From Mesorhizobium sophorae (lineage in GTDB: Bacteria; Pseudomonadota; Alphaproteobacteria; Rhizobiales; Rhizobiaceae), in assembly GCF_002270415.1 (NCBI RefSeq), contig NZ_NNRI01000024.1, forward strand, positions 62,001 to 126,000: a stretch of DNA of 64,000 nt, read 5' to 3'. A program made the translations under genes and the position numbers. The notes under the pieces were generated by a model, which was given only the letters and a program-made list of their open reading frames with translations, made no database searches and was not told the origin of the DNA. This document shows positions 50,605 to 58,326 of the stretch, one piece after another; the first letter of the stretch is position 1, and each line of letters opens with the position of its first letter.

Positions 50605-51117
50605 ATGATCGCCGATCGATGGCCGATGCGGCTAACTCTTCTCTGTGCCATTTACGCGTGCATGATCGCCACAGCGCCGGCCCTTGCTGGCGAGAAAGTC
50701 GATCTGGTGCGTGTCGACAAGTCGGACCGGCGGCTGGAGTTGATTGGCGGCGGCAAGGTCCTGCGAAGCTACAGCATCGCGCTCGGCGGCGATCCGCTTG
50801 GGCACAAGCACCAGGAGGGCGATCAACGCACACCGGAGGGGCGCTATGTCCTCGACTGGCGCAACCCGAACAGCATCGCCCACAGGTCGATCCATATCTC
50901 CTATCCCAATGCCGACGATCCGGCCGCCGCAAAGACTCGCAATGTCGATGCGGGAGGCATGATCATGATCCACGGCCAGCCAAACGGTTTCGGCTGGTGG
51001 GGCTGGCTGCTTCAATTGGTCGACTGGACCGACGGCTGTATTGCGGTTACGGACTCCGACATGGACGAAATCTGGGCAATGGTGGCCGATGGGACGCCGA
51101 TCGAGATCGAGCGGTAA
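50605..51117 (+). CDS. Exported L,D-transpeptidase (YkuD) family protein
   Basis: A 170-residue protein with a signal peptide (LTLLCAIYACMIATAPALA). The YkuD domain has the conserved HG (IMIHGQPNGFG) and the Cys nucleophile in DWTDGCIAVTD. L,D-transpeptidases form 3-3 peptidoglycan crosslinks or attach proteins. The start is 50605 or 50626. It lies between coxC and the DUF983/surf1 pair, an envelope enzyme inserted into an oxidase cluster. Confidence 0.88.
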   Translation: MIADRWPMRLTLLCAIYACMIATAPALAGEKVDLVRVDKSDRRLELIGGGKVLRSYSIALGGDPLGHKHQEGDQRTPEGRYVLDWRNPNSIAHRSIHISYPNADDPAAAKTRNVDAGGMIMIHGQPNGFGWWGWLLQLVDWTDGCIAVTDSDMDEIWAMVADGTPIEIER

Positions 51118-51120
51118 GCA

Positions 51121-51507
51121 ATGAGCGACGACAAGGCGATCTGGCCGCCCATCGATCCAATCTCGGCCGGCTTGCACGGTCGCTGCCCCCGCTGCGGCGA
51201 GGGGCAGCTGTTTTCCGGCTTCCTCACCGTTGGCAAGCGCTGCACCAATTGCGGCCTCGACTATTCCTACGCCGATGCCGGCGACGGACCGGCGGTCTTC
51301 GTCATCCTGATCATCGGTTTCATCATCGTCGGCCTGGCGCTCTGGGTCGAAGTGACGCTCAGCCCGCCGCTCTGGCTGCATCTGCTGCTCTGGATTCCGC
51401 TGGCTGTTGCGCTGTGCCTGACGGCGCTTCGGCTGATCAAGGGCGTGCTGCTCACACTGCAATACCGCAACAAGGCGGCCGAGGGCCGGCTGGATCGCGG
51501 CGAATGA
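51121..51507 (+). CDS. DUF983-family membrane protein
   Basis: A 128-residue protein with an N-terminal zinc-ribbon-like set (GRCPRCGEGQLFSGFLTVGKRCTNCGLDY) and two membrane helices (FVILIIGFIIVGLALWV; WLHLLLWIPLAVALCLTAL). DUF983 proteins sit in oxidase clusters of alphaproteobacteria and may help assembly. It overlaps surf1 by 4 bp. Confidence 0.92.
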   Translation: MSDDKAIWPPIDPISAGLHGRCPRCGEGQLFSGFLTVGKRCTNCGLDYSYADAGDGPAVFVILIIGFIIVGLALWVEVTLSPPLWLHLLLWIPLAVALCLTALRLIKGVLLTLQYRNKAAEGRLDRGE

Positions 51508-52259
51508 GCGAGGCATCCATTAGAGCTGGAGGCCGCTCGCGGCCAAGGACGGCATTGCTGCTTGGCCTTGGGCTGGTGCTGTTTTTGATCCTGCTGGCGC
51601 TCGGCACCTGGCAGGTCCAGCGTCTGCACTGGAAGGAAGGTTTGCTGCAGACCATCGATCAGCGTACGCACTCGGCGCCGCAGCCGCTCGCCGAGGTCGA
51701 AAGGGAATTCGCCTCGACCGGGGACGTCGACTATACGCCGGTGACCGTCAGCGGAACCTTCCTGCATTCCGGCGAACGGCATTTCTATGCCACCTGGGAA
51801 GGCGAAGCCGGCTTCAACGTCTACACGCCGCTGGCCCTCGACGATGGCCGCTTCGTGCTGATCAATCGCGGCTTCGTACCCTACGATCTCAAGGATGCCG
51901 GCAAGCGCGCCAAGGGGCAGGTGACGGGCAAGGTGACGGTCACCGGCCTCGCCCGCAACCCGCTGCCGGCAAAACCGTCGATGATGCTTCCTGACAACGA
52001 CGTGGCGAAGAACATCTTCTACTGGAAGGACCGCGACGCGATGGCGGCGAGCGCCGGGCTGCCGGCGGGCGCCACGCTGGTGCCGATCTTCATCGACGCT
52101 GACAAGACGCCGAATCCGGGCGGATTGCCGGTCGGCGGCGTCACCATCATCGACCTGCCGAACAGCCACCTGCAATATGCGATGACCTGGTATGGCCTCG
52201 CCGCCGCACTCGCCGCCGTGCTCATTCTGCGGCTTCGCCGCCCCTTGAAAGAGGAATGA
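51504..52259 (+). CDS. surf1: SURF1-family oxidase assembly protein
   Basis: A 251-residue protein with two membrane helices at the ends (LLLGLGLVLFLILLALGTWQVQRL and MTWYGLAAALAAVLIL) and a periplasmic domain between (VSGTFLHSGERHFYAT, VLINRGFVPYDLKDAGKR). SURF1 supports heme a insertion into CoxA. It begins in an ATGA overlap with the DUF983 gene. Confidence 0.95.
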   Translation: MSEASIRAGGRSRPRTALLLGLGLVLFLILLALGTWQVQRLHWKEGLLQTIDQRTHSAPQPLAEVEREFASTGDVDYTPVTVSGTFLHSGERHFYATWEGEAGFNVYTPLALDDGRFVLINRGFVPYDLKDAGKRAKGQVTGKVTVTGLARNPLPAKPSMMLPDNDVAKNIFYWKDRDAMAASAGLPAGATLVPIFIDADKTPNPGGLPVGGVTIIDLPNSHLQYAMTWYGLAAALAAVLILRLRRPLKEE

Positions 52260-52338
52260 AGGCGACCGCCGCCCCCTTGCACTTGACAGGGCAGGGGTAG
52301 GCACCTCATTTCGGCTTTGATCAACCGGCCAGGATTTA

Positions 52339-53349
52339 ATGCTTCAGACAACCACCAAGCCCCCCCTGGCGATCCGGCTCTGCCAGCCGCGCGGCTTTTG
52401 CGCCGGCGTCGACCGCGCCATCCAGATCGTCGTGCTGGCGCTGAAGAAATATGGCGCGCCGGTCTATGTTCGCCATGAGATCGTGCACAATCGCTACGTC
52501 GTCGAGGGACTACAAAGCCTTGGTGCCGTCTTCATCGAAGAGCTCTCCGAGATTCCCGCCGAACATCGGCAGTCGCCGGTCGTGTTCTCGGCGCATGGCG
52601 TGCCGAAATCGGTGCCGGCGGACGCGCAGGCGCGCAACCTCTTCTATCTCGATGCAACTTGCCCGCTGGTCTCGAAGGTCCACAAGCAGGCGATGCGCCA
52701 CCAGCGGCTTGGCCGCCACGTGCTGCTGATCGGTCATGCCGGACACCCGGAGGTGATCGGCACCATGGGCCAGCTGCCGGACGGGGCGGTGACGCTGATC
52801 GAGACCGAGGCTGATGCCGCGAAGCTTTCGCCTGCCGATCCGCAGGCGCTTGGCTTCGTTACCCAGACCACGCTGTCGGTCGAAGACACCGCCGGCATCA
52901 TCCGCGCCTTGCAGGATCGTTTTCCGCAATTGCATGCCCCGGCGGCGGAATCGATCTGCTATGCCACCACCAACCGCCAGGAGGCGGTCAAGGAGACCGC
53001 GGCCGGCGCTGATCTCTACCTGATCGTCGGCGCACCCAATTCCTCCAATTCGCGACGCCTAGTCGAAGTGGCGGAGCGTGCCGGCGCCTCGATGTCGCTT
53101 CTCGTACAGCGCGCCGCCGAGATTCCGTGGAATGACATCGCCGGCATCTCGACGCTTGGCCTGTCGGCTGGAGCGTCGGCGCCGGAGATCATCGTCGACG
53201 AGATCATCGACGCGTTCCGCCAGCGCTTCGACGTCACCATCGACCTGGCCGTCACGGCCACGGAAACGGAGGATTTTCCGGTCATGCGGGTACTGCGCGA
53301 TGTCGAACTGACGCGAGCCGACATGGCTTTCGTCAATGGAGCCGCGTAA
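52339..53349 (+). CDS. ispH: 4-hydroxy-3-methylbut-2-enyl diphosphate reductase
   Basis: A 336-residue iron-sulfur enzyme, the last step of the MEP pathway opened by dxs at 34031. Cluster cysteines are in LCQPRGFCAGVDRAI, DATCPLVSKVH and SICYATTNRQEAV. Substrate-binding His residues are in VRHEIVHNRYVVE and LIGHAGHPEVIGTMG. The ATG at 52339 gives MLQTTTKPPLAIRL. thrB follows by 5 bp. Confidence 0.97.
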   Translation: MLQTTTKPPLAIRLCQPRGFCAGVDRAIQIVVLALKKYGAPVYVRHEIVHNRYVVEGLQSLGAVFIEELSEIPAEHRQSPVVFSAHGVPKSVPADAQARNLFYLDATCPLVSKVHKQAMRHQRLGRHVLLIGHAGHPEVIGTMGQLPDGAVTLIETEADAAKLSPADPQALGFVTQTTLSVEDTAGIIRALQDRFPQLHAPAAESICYATTNRQEAVKETAAGADLYLIVGAPNSSNSRRLVEVAERAGASMSLLVQRAAEIPWNDIAGISTLGLSAGASAPEIIVDEIIDAFRQRFDVTIDLAVTATETEDFPVMRVLRDVELTRADMAFVNGAA

Positions 53350-53354
53350 GGCAC

Positions 53355-54317
53355 ATGGCGGTCTATACCGACGTTGCCGAAGGCGAACTCGGCGCATTCC
53401 TGAAGCAATATCCGGTCGGTAATCTCCTGTCTTACAAGGGCATCGCCGAAGGCACCGAGAACTCGAACTTCCTGCTGCACACCTCCAGCGGCTCGTACAT
53501 CCTGACGCTCTATGAAAAGCGCGTCGAGAAGGCGGATCTGCCGTTTTTCCTCGGGTTGATGGGCCATCTCGCCAAAAAAGGCGTTTCCTGCCCGCTGCCG
53601 GTGACCGCGCATGACGGCAGCGTCATCGGCACGCTCGCCGGCCGGCCGGCGGTCATCATCACCTTCCTCGAAGGGCTTTCGCTGCGGCGGCCGACATCGA
53701 CGCACTGCGGCGAGGTCGGCAAGGCCCTGGCCGCCTTGCATCTGGCCGGAGCCGACTTTTCGATGACGCGTCAGAACGCGCTCGCCATCGACGGCTGGCG
53801 CAAGCTTTGGAATGCCGCCCGTGACCGCGCCGACGAGGTTGAGCCGGGCCTGGCTGCCGAGGTCGATGCCGACTTCGCCGACTTCGAGCGGAACTGGCCG
53901 AAGGACCTTCCCCAAGGCATCATCCATGCCGATCTTTTCCCGGACAATGTCTTCTTTCTCGGCGAGAAGCTTTCCGGCCTGATCGACTTCTATTTCGCCT
54001 GCGACGACCTCTACGCCTACGATGTCGCCACCTGCCTCAACGCCTGGTGTTTCGAGAAGGATTTTTCCTTCAACCTGACCAAGGGCAAGGCATTGCTGGC
54101 CGGCTATCAGAGCGTGCGTCTCCTGAGCGACCAGGAAAAGGCGGCGCTGCCGATGCTGGCGCGCGGCTCGGCGCTACGCTTCATGCTGACCCGGCTCTAC
54201 GACTGGTTGACCGTTCCCAATGGCGGGCTGGTGATGAAACGCGATCCGACCGAATATATCCGCAGAATGCGATTCCATCGGGCGATCAGATCTCCTTCGG
54301 AATATGGATTGGCCTGA
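53355..54317 (+). CDS. thrB: Homoserine kinase (aminoglycoside-phosphotransferase type)
   Basis: A 320-residue kinase of threonine synthesis that phosphorylates homoserine. The APH-type Brenner motif is GIIHADLFPDNVFFLG, followed by GLIDFYFACDDLYAYDVATCLNAWC. The N-terminal part is MAVYTDVAEGELGAFLKQY. It is the rhizobial ThrB type, not the GHMP type. It lies in the run ispH-thrB-rnhA. Confidence 0.95.
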   Translation: MAVYTDVAEGELGAFLKQYPVGNLLSYKGIAEGTENSNFLLHTSSGSYILTLYEKRVEKADLPFFLGLMGHLAKKGVSCPLPVTAHDGSVIGTLAGRPAVIITFLEGLSLRRPTSTHCGEVGKALAALHLAGADFSMTRQNALAIDGWRKLWNAARDRADEVEPGLAAEVDADFADFERNWPKDLPQGIIHADLFPDNVFFLGEKLSGLIDFYFACDDLYAYDVATCLNAWCFEKDFSFNLTKGKALLAGYQSVRLLSDQEKAALPMLARGSALRFMLTRLYDWLTVPNGGLVMKRDPTEYIRRMRFHRAIRSPSEYGLA

Positions 54318-54328
54318 TATGGGGTATC

Positions 54329-54859
54329 ATGAGCAAACACGTTGAGATCTTCACCGACGGCGCCTGTTCGGGCAATCCCGGCCCTGGCGGCTGGGGCGCG
54401 ATCCTGCGCTTCAACGGCACCACCAGGGAGCTTTCCGGCGGCGAGGCGGAGACCACCAACAATCGCATGGAGCTTCTCGCCGCCATCTCGGCGCTGAATG
54501 CGTTGAAGGAACCCTGTACGGTCGACCTTCACACCGACAGCAAATACGTCATGGACGGCATTTCCAAGTGGATCCACGGCTGGAAGAAGAATGGCTGGAA
54601 GACCGCCGACAAGAAGCCGGTCAAGAACGGTGAGCTCTGGCAGGCGCTGGATGAGGCCAACAGACGTCACAAGGTGACCTGGAACTGGGTCAAGGGCCAC
54701 GCCGGCCATGCCGAGAACGAGCGCGCCGACGAACTCGCGCGCGAGGGCATGGCGCCGTTCAAGAGAGGCCCGTTCAAGCCCGCTGCAGTGCCGAAGCCAG
54801 CTGCGCAGGCAAAACAGACGGTAGCAGCGAAGGCGCGGCGCTCGACCCAGAGTTATTGA
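54329..54859 (+). CDS. rnhA: Ribonuclease HI
   Basis: A 176-residue nuclease that cuts RNA in RNA-DNA hybrids. The catalytic acids are in EIFTDGACSGNPGPGGWG, NNRMELLAAISAL, HTDSKYVMDGI and HAGHAENERADELAREG. After residue 145 there is a basic Ala/Lys/Pro tail (RGPFKPAAVPKPAAQAK). ATG 54329 follows a weak GGGG site, 12 bp after thrB. Confidence 0.96.
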   Translation: MSKHVEIFTDGACSGNPGPGGWGAILRFNGTTRELSGGEAETTNNRMELLAAISALNALKEPCTVDLHTDSKYVMDGISKWIHGWKKNGWKTADKKPVKNGELWQALDEANRRHKVTWNWVKGHAGHAENERADELAREGMAPFKRGPFKPAAVPKPAAQAKQTVAAKARRSTQSY

Positions 54860-54901
54860 ACTCAGGAGCATGTCAGCACTCTCAGGCAGGGAGCCTCGAT
54901 C

Positions 54902-55495
54902 ATGCCGATCCTGTATTATGTCACCCATCCCCAGGTTCAGGTCGATGCCAACATTCCCGTGCCGGAATGGGGGTTGTCCGACATCGGACGAGCGAGAGCG
55001 GTTGCAATGCTCGACCAGCCCTGGATCGGCTCAATCCGGCACATCGTGTCGTCGGCTGAACGCAAGGCGCTGGAAACCGCCGAAATCCTCGCAACGCATC
55101 TCGGCCTTGCCATCGAGGTGAGGGAAAGGATGCATGAGAACGACCGATCGGCGACGGGGTTTTTACCGCCGCCGGAGTTCGAAACGGTCGCGGACCAGTT
55201 CTTCGCCAACCCTCATGACAGCATTCGTGGATGGGAGCGGGCCATCGATGCCCAGCATCGCATCGTGAGCGAGGTCGACGCCGTGCTCGGCGCCGCCGAC
55301 GCGGGCGACATTGCGTTCGTCGGTCATGGCGGCGTCGGAACGCTGCTGCTGCTCGCCCTTAGCGGTCGGCAAATCAGCCGCGAAGCGGATCAGCCGGCGG
55401 GCGGCGGCAACCACTTCGCGTATGATATCGGCCCACGCTGCGTTGTCCACGGATGGCAGCCGATCGACGCACCGGTGCAGCGTCGCGACGATTAA
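54902..55495 (+). CDS. Histidine-phosphatase-fold protein with altered RHG motif
   Basis: A 197-residue protein of the PGAM fold. The usual RHG near the N-terminus is THP (ILYYVTHPQVQVD): the His remains but the Arg and Gly are lost. ASE-like SSAERKALETAEILATHL and the second His (AFVGHGGVGTLLLLAL) remain. Phosphate binding should be weakened; it may use another substrate or be non-catalytic. ATG 54902 is 42 bp after rnhA. Confidence 0.85.
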   Translation: MPILYYVTHPQVQVDANIPVPEWGLSDIGRARAVAMLDQPWIGSIRHIVSSAERKALETAEILATHLGLAIEVRERMHENDRSATGFLPPPEFETVADQFFANPHDSIRGWERAIDAQHRIVSEVDAVLGAADAGDIAFVGHGGVGTLLLLALSGRQISREADQPAGGGNHFAYDIGPRCVVHGWQPIDAPVQRRDD

Positions 55496-55502
55496 CTTCG
55501 CT

Positions 55503-55982
55503 TCAGCGGATCAGCAACGCCGTGCCATAAAGCCCGAGCGCGAACACCGTGTGCGACACCAGGTTGAGGGCGCGGACCTGCATCGGGTTGGGCCGTTTCG
55601 AGGCGGCCCAGCCGGCACCCATGCCGGGCGCCAGCAGGAACCAGCCGGCACCGACGGTGACGATGCCGAGGATGAAGGCCGGCAGGAAGGTCGGCGCCGC
55701 CAGCCATGCCGTTCCCGCCAGCGCGACCAGGATGATGCCGTAGACGATGCCGACAAGATAGTGAAAGGCCCAGCCCAGCGCGACTTCATGCGCGTACGGC
55801 TTTGCATCGCCGATATCGTCGTGGAAGACCTTACCTTCCCTGAGATGCCACACCCAGCGGCCGACCAGGCCCCAGTTCGGTCGTGGCTGGGCAAACACCG
55901 TGTTCAGGAAAATCGCCCAGATGTCCATCAGCGCCGTGGCGCCGATGCCGATCGCGATACTGCGCCAGAAGATGTCAGACAT
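55503..55982 (-). CDS. DUF2938-family membrane protein
   Basis: A 159-residue protein with about four to five hydrophobic segments (SIAIGIGATALMDIWAIFL, LGWAFHYLVGIVYGIILVALAG, LPAFILGIVTVGAGWFLLAPG, LVSHTVFALGLYGTALLI). It matches the DUF2938 type, function unknown. ATG 55982 gives MSDIFWRSIAIG. It is convergent with the upstream phosphatase gene, 7 bp apart. Confidence 0.85.
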   Translation of the reverse strand: MSDIFWRSIAIGIGATALMDIWAIFLNTVFAQPRPNWGLVGRWVWHLREGKVFHDDIGDAKPYAHEVALGWAFHYLVGIVYGIILVALAGTAWLAAPTFLPAFILGIVTVGAGWFLLAPGMGAGWAASKRPNPMQVRALNLVSHTVFALGLYGTALLIR

Positions 55983-56053
55983 CGTCGCGGTCCCCCCAAA
56001 GCTGTCGGCGAGGGGACCTTGCGGTCCCTGGCCCAACGCTGTCGCCGATATTT

Positions 56054-56536
56054 CTAGAGCTGTCCCAGAATATGAGCCGCGCCGGACTCGTCGACGCCGG
56101 GCTTGGTCTCGACATTGAGCGCCGTGACCTTGCCGTCATCGACGATCATCGAAAACCGCTTCGAGCGCAGTCCCATGCCGGCTGCGGAAAGGTCGTTGTC
56201 GAGGCCGACCGCCTTGGCGAAGTCACCGCTGCCATCGGCGATGAACAGGATCTTGCCTTCCCCGCCGGTGATGCGCGCCCAGGCGCCCATGACGTGGACG
56301 TCGTTGACCGAAACGACGGCGATGGTATCCACGCCGCGTGCCAGGATGGCGTCATGGTTCTCGAGATAGCCGGGCAAATGGTTGTTGCTGCAGGTCGGCG
56401 TGAAAGCGCCCGGAACACCGAAAAGCACAACCTTCTTGCCTGTGAAAATCTCAGCCGACGTGATCGGCTTCGCGCCGTCGGCGGTCATCGTCTTGAAGGT
56501 CACATCAGGCAGCTTGTCGCCAACGGAAATGGTCAT
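56054..56536 (-). CDS. Peroxiredoxin (Prx5/glutaredoxin-type)
   Basis: A 160-residue thiol peroxidase. The peroxidatic Cys is in VPGAFTPTCSNNHLPGY at about residue 49; the Thr and later Arg (GLRSKRFSMIVDDG) complete the site. No second Cys is visible, so it would be a 1-Cys enzyme recycled by glutaredoxin or glutathione. It detoxifies peroxides. Confidence 0.93.
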   Translation of the reverse strand: MTISVGDKLPDVTFKTMTADGAKPITSAEIFTGKKVVLFGVPGAFTPTCSNNHLPGYLENHDAILARGVDTIAVVSVNDVHVMGAWARITGGEGKILFIADGSGDFAKAVGLDNDLSAAGMGLRSKRFSMIVDDGKVTALNVETKPGVDESGAAHILGQL

Positions 56537-56624
56537 GAGTTCCTCGTCTGGGAAAATGGGGGAGGTCGTGTGATTGCGTAGCGAACTCGACGGCCCTCTG
56601 CAACCGTCAAGGAGCGGCCTCAGT

Positions 56625-56668
56625 CCATGTCGCCCAAAAAGTGAGCAGCGGTTTTGGCACTACGACAT
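56625..56668. repeat. Dispersed repeat copy 2 (GTCGCCCAAAAAGTG...GGTTTTGG)
   Basis: CCATGTCGCCCAAAAAGTG, AGCAG, CGGTTTTGGCACTACGACAT. It matches copy 1 at 33906 in its two cores, and CATGTCG...CGACAT at its ends is nearly palindromic, as in a small mobile or palindromic element. Confidence 0.65.
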
Positions 56669-56719
56669 TGACAAAGAGAGGACCAAGTGCGTCGCATGAT
56701 CCGTTCAATGCGAAGCGCT

Positions 56720-57526
56720 TTAAGGAAACGGCAAGAGCCCTTCGACGGCGCCGGTCGAACTCGTCAGCGTATAATGAAGCCCGCCATCCGTCGGCGTTGT
56801 CGACGGGCGGTCGAGGATCGGCACGGTGAAGATCAGCTTGCCGTCCTTTTCGCTGCGGGCAGGGGTGCCGAACATATAATCCCGCTCCCCGGCGACAAAG
56901 AAATCCGCCGCCTCCGGATCGCCGGGAAAGCTCGCCTCGACAACCAGCGTCTCGTGGTCACCCGGCAGCACGTTGATGCCGAAATCGGACCTTGCGGGTG
57001 TGGGCAACGCCGCGAAGCTCGCCTTCACCAGCGCCATGTCTTCGGCATTGTCCGGGTCGGAGCCGGGGTCGACGGTCAGCCGCGTCTGCACCGGAATGCA
57101 GATCGTTTCGCAAATGCCGAGAAAGATGTCGGCGTCGATGACGGCTGGATCTTTGGCCGCCGACAGGGTGAACACGACCGGCAGCGAAACCGGATAGTCG
57201 TAGCCTGCCCATTTGCCATAGCCTTCGTCATGACGCTGCGGCGCCGGGAAGGAAAGGCGGGCGTCGGCGATGTTCGTGCTGGCTGAAATGTCGAGCTGCG
57301 GCGGCACGCCCGCGTCGCCCGGGTCACGCCAGTAGGTCTTCCAGCCGGGCTTGAGCGCTATGTCGAGAACGCCCTGGATGCGGCCAGCGGCATCGGCCTT
57401 GCCGCTGGTCACCAGCCGGACCTTGCCGCCTTCGCTGTTGTACCACGACGATGATGAAGCGGCGGCGGGAAGAACGGTTGCCGATCCGATGGCAGCGCCG
57501 AGCAGCAGGATTTTCAAGCTTTGCAT
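56720..57526 (-). CDS. Exported protein with DsbD N-terminal-type domain
   Basis: A 268-residue periplasmic protein with a signal peptide (ILLLGAAIGSATVLPAAASS) and the DsbD_N-like immunoglobulin fold (VLDIALKPGWKTYWRDPGDAGVPP; YGKWAGYDYPVSLPVVFTL; GICETICIPVQTRL with a CxxxC pair). No transmembrane or thioredoxin part follows, so it is a stand-alone domain that probably passes electrons in disulfide or cytochrome c maturation. Confidence 0.85.
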   Translation of the reverse strand: MQSLKILLLGAAIGSATVLPAAASSSSWYNSEGGKVRLVTSGKADAAGRIQGVLDIALKPGWKTYWRDPGDAGVPPQLDISASTNIADARLSFPAPQRHDEGYGKWAGYDYPVSLPVVFTLSAAKDPAVIDADIFLGICETICIPVQTRLTVDPGSDPDNAEDMALVKASFAALPTPARSDFGINVLPGDHETLVVEASFPGDPEAADFFVAGERDYMFGTPARSEKDGKLIFTVPILDRPSTTPTDGGLHYTLTSSTGAVEGLLPFP

Positions 57527-57695
57527 GGCGGTGATTTGATCGTCCGTTCGTGGCCGCGCAATGTCTTCATGACCTTGCCGGTATCATATTTGCGTGACCT
57601 CGAGGGAAGAATGCTCTGCCTGGTCACATAGGCTTTGGTCGAATCCCGCACGGTGCATCTTTTCGGCGCTTTGGAAACGCGTTACCTTTGCTGTC

Positions 57696-58304
57696 ATGGA
57701 CTTGCTGCGCCACAAGAAGACAGCCGCCAGCCGCGGTTTTCTCGACGATCAGTTCCTGATTGCCATGCCCGGCATGAAGGACGACCGTTTCACGCGCTCG
57801 GTCATCTACGTCTGCGCGCACAGCGATGAAGGCGCGATGGGCCTGATCATCAACCAGACACAGCAGATGCTGTTTCCGGATCTGCTCGTGCAACTGGGCA
57901 TCATGAACGAACAGGAAGCGATCCGCTTGCCGGCGCAGGCTCGCGATTTCGTCGTGCGCAATGGCGGGCCCGTCGATCGCAGCCGGGGCTTTGTCCTGCA
58001 TTCGGGCGACTACCGGGTGGAATCGTCGCTGACCGTTTCGGACGACATCTGCCTGACCGCGACCGTCGACATATTGCGCGCCATTTCGTCTGGCCGTGGA
58101 CCCCGTCACGCGCTGATGGCGCTCGGCTATTCGGGTTGGGGCGCCGGCCAGTTGGAGACCGAGATCGCCGAGAATGGCTGGCTGACTTGCCCGGCCAACT
58201 CCGAGTTTCTGTTCGACACCGACATTGAGCGCAAGTACGACCGCATCCTCGCCTCGATCGGCATCGACCTCGCCCATCTCAGCCTCGCCGCCGGACACGC
58301 CTGA
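57696..58304 (+). CDS. YqgE/AlgH family protein
   Basis: A 202-residue protein of the DUF179 family (GFLDDQFLIAMPGMKDDRFTRSVIYVCAHSDEGAMGLIINQ; RNGGPVDRSRGFVLHSGDY; MALGYSGWGAGQLETEIAENGWL). Function is not established; the AlgH name comes from alginate regulation in Pseudomonas. ATG 57696 begins the conserved region; the open frame to 57594 is not needed. Confidence 0.93.
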   Translation: MDLLRHKKTAASRGFLDDQFLIAMPGMKDDRFTRSVIYVCAHSDEGAMGLIINQTQQMLFPDLLVQLGIMNEQEAIRLPAQARDFVVRNGGPVDRSRGFVLHSGDYRVESSLTVSDDICLTATVDILRAISSGRGPRHALMALGYSGWGAGQLETEIAENGWLTCPANSEFLFDTDIERKYDRILASIGIDLAHLSLAAGHA

Positions 58305-58326
58305 GCCTCATCACAGAGGTCTCAGG
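58300..58326. terminator. Bidirectional hairpin between yqgE and the GGDEF/EAL gene
   Basis: CCTGAGCCTC (58300-58309) pairs with GAGG and CTCAGG (58316-58326) with one bulged T. The stem covers the stop codons of both convergent genes. No T-run follows. Confidence 0.55.
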
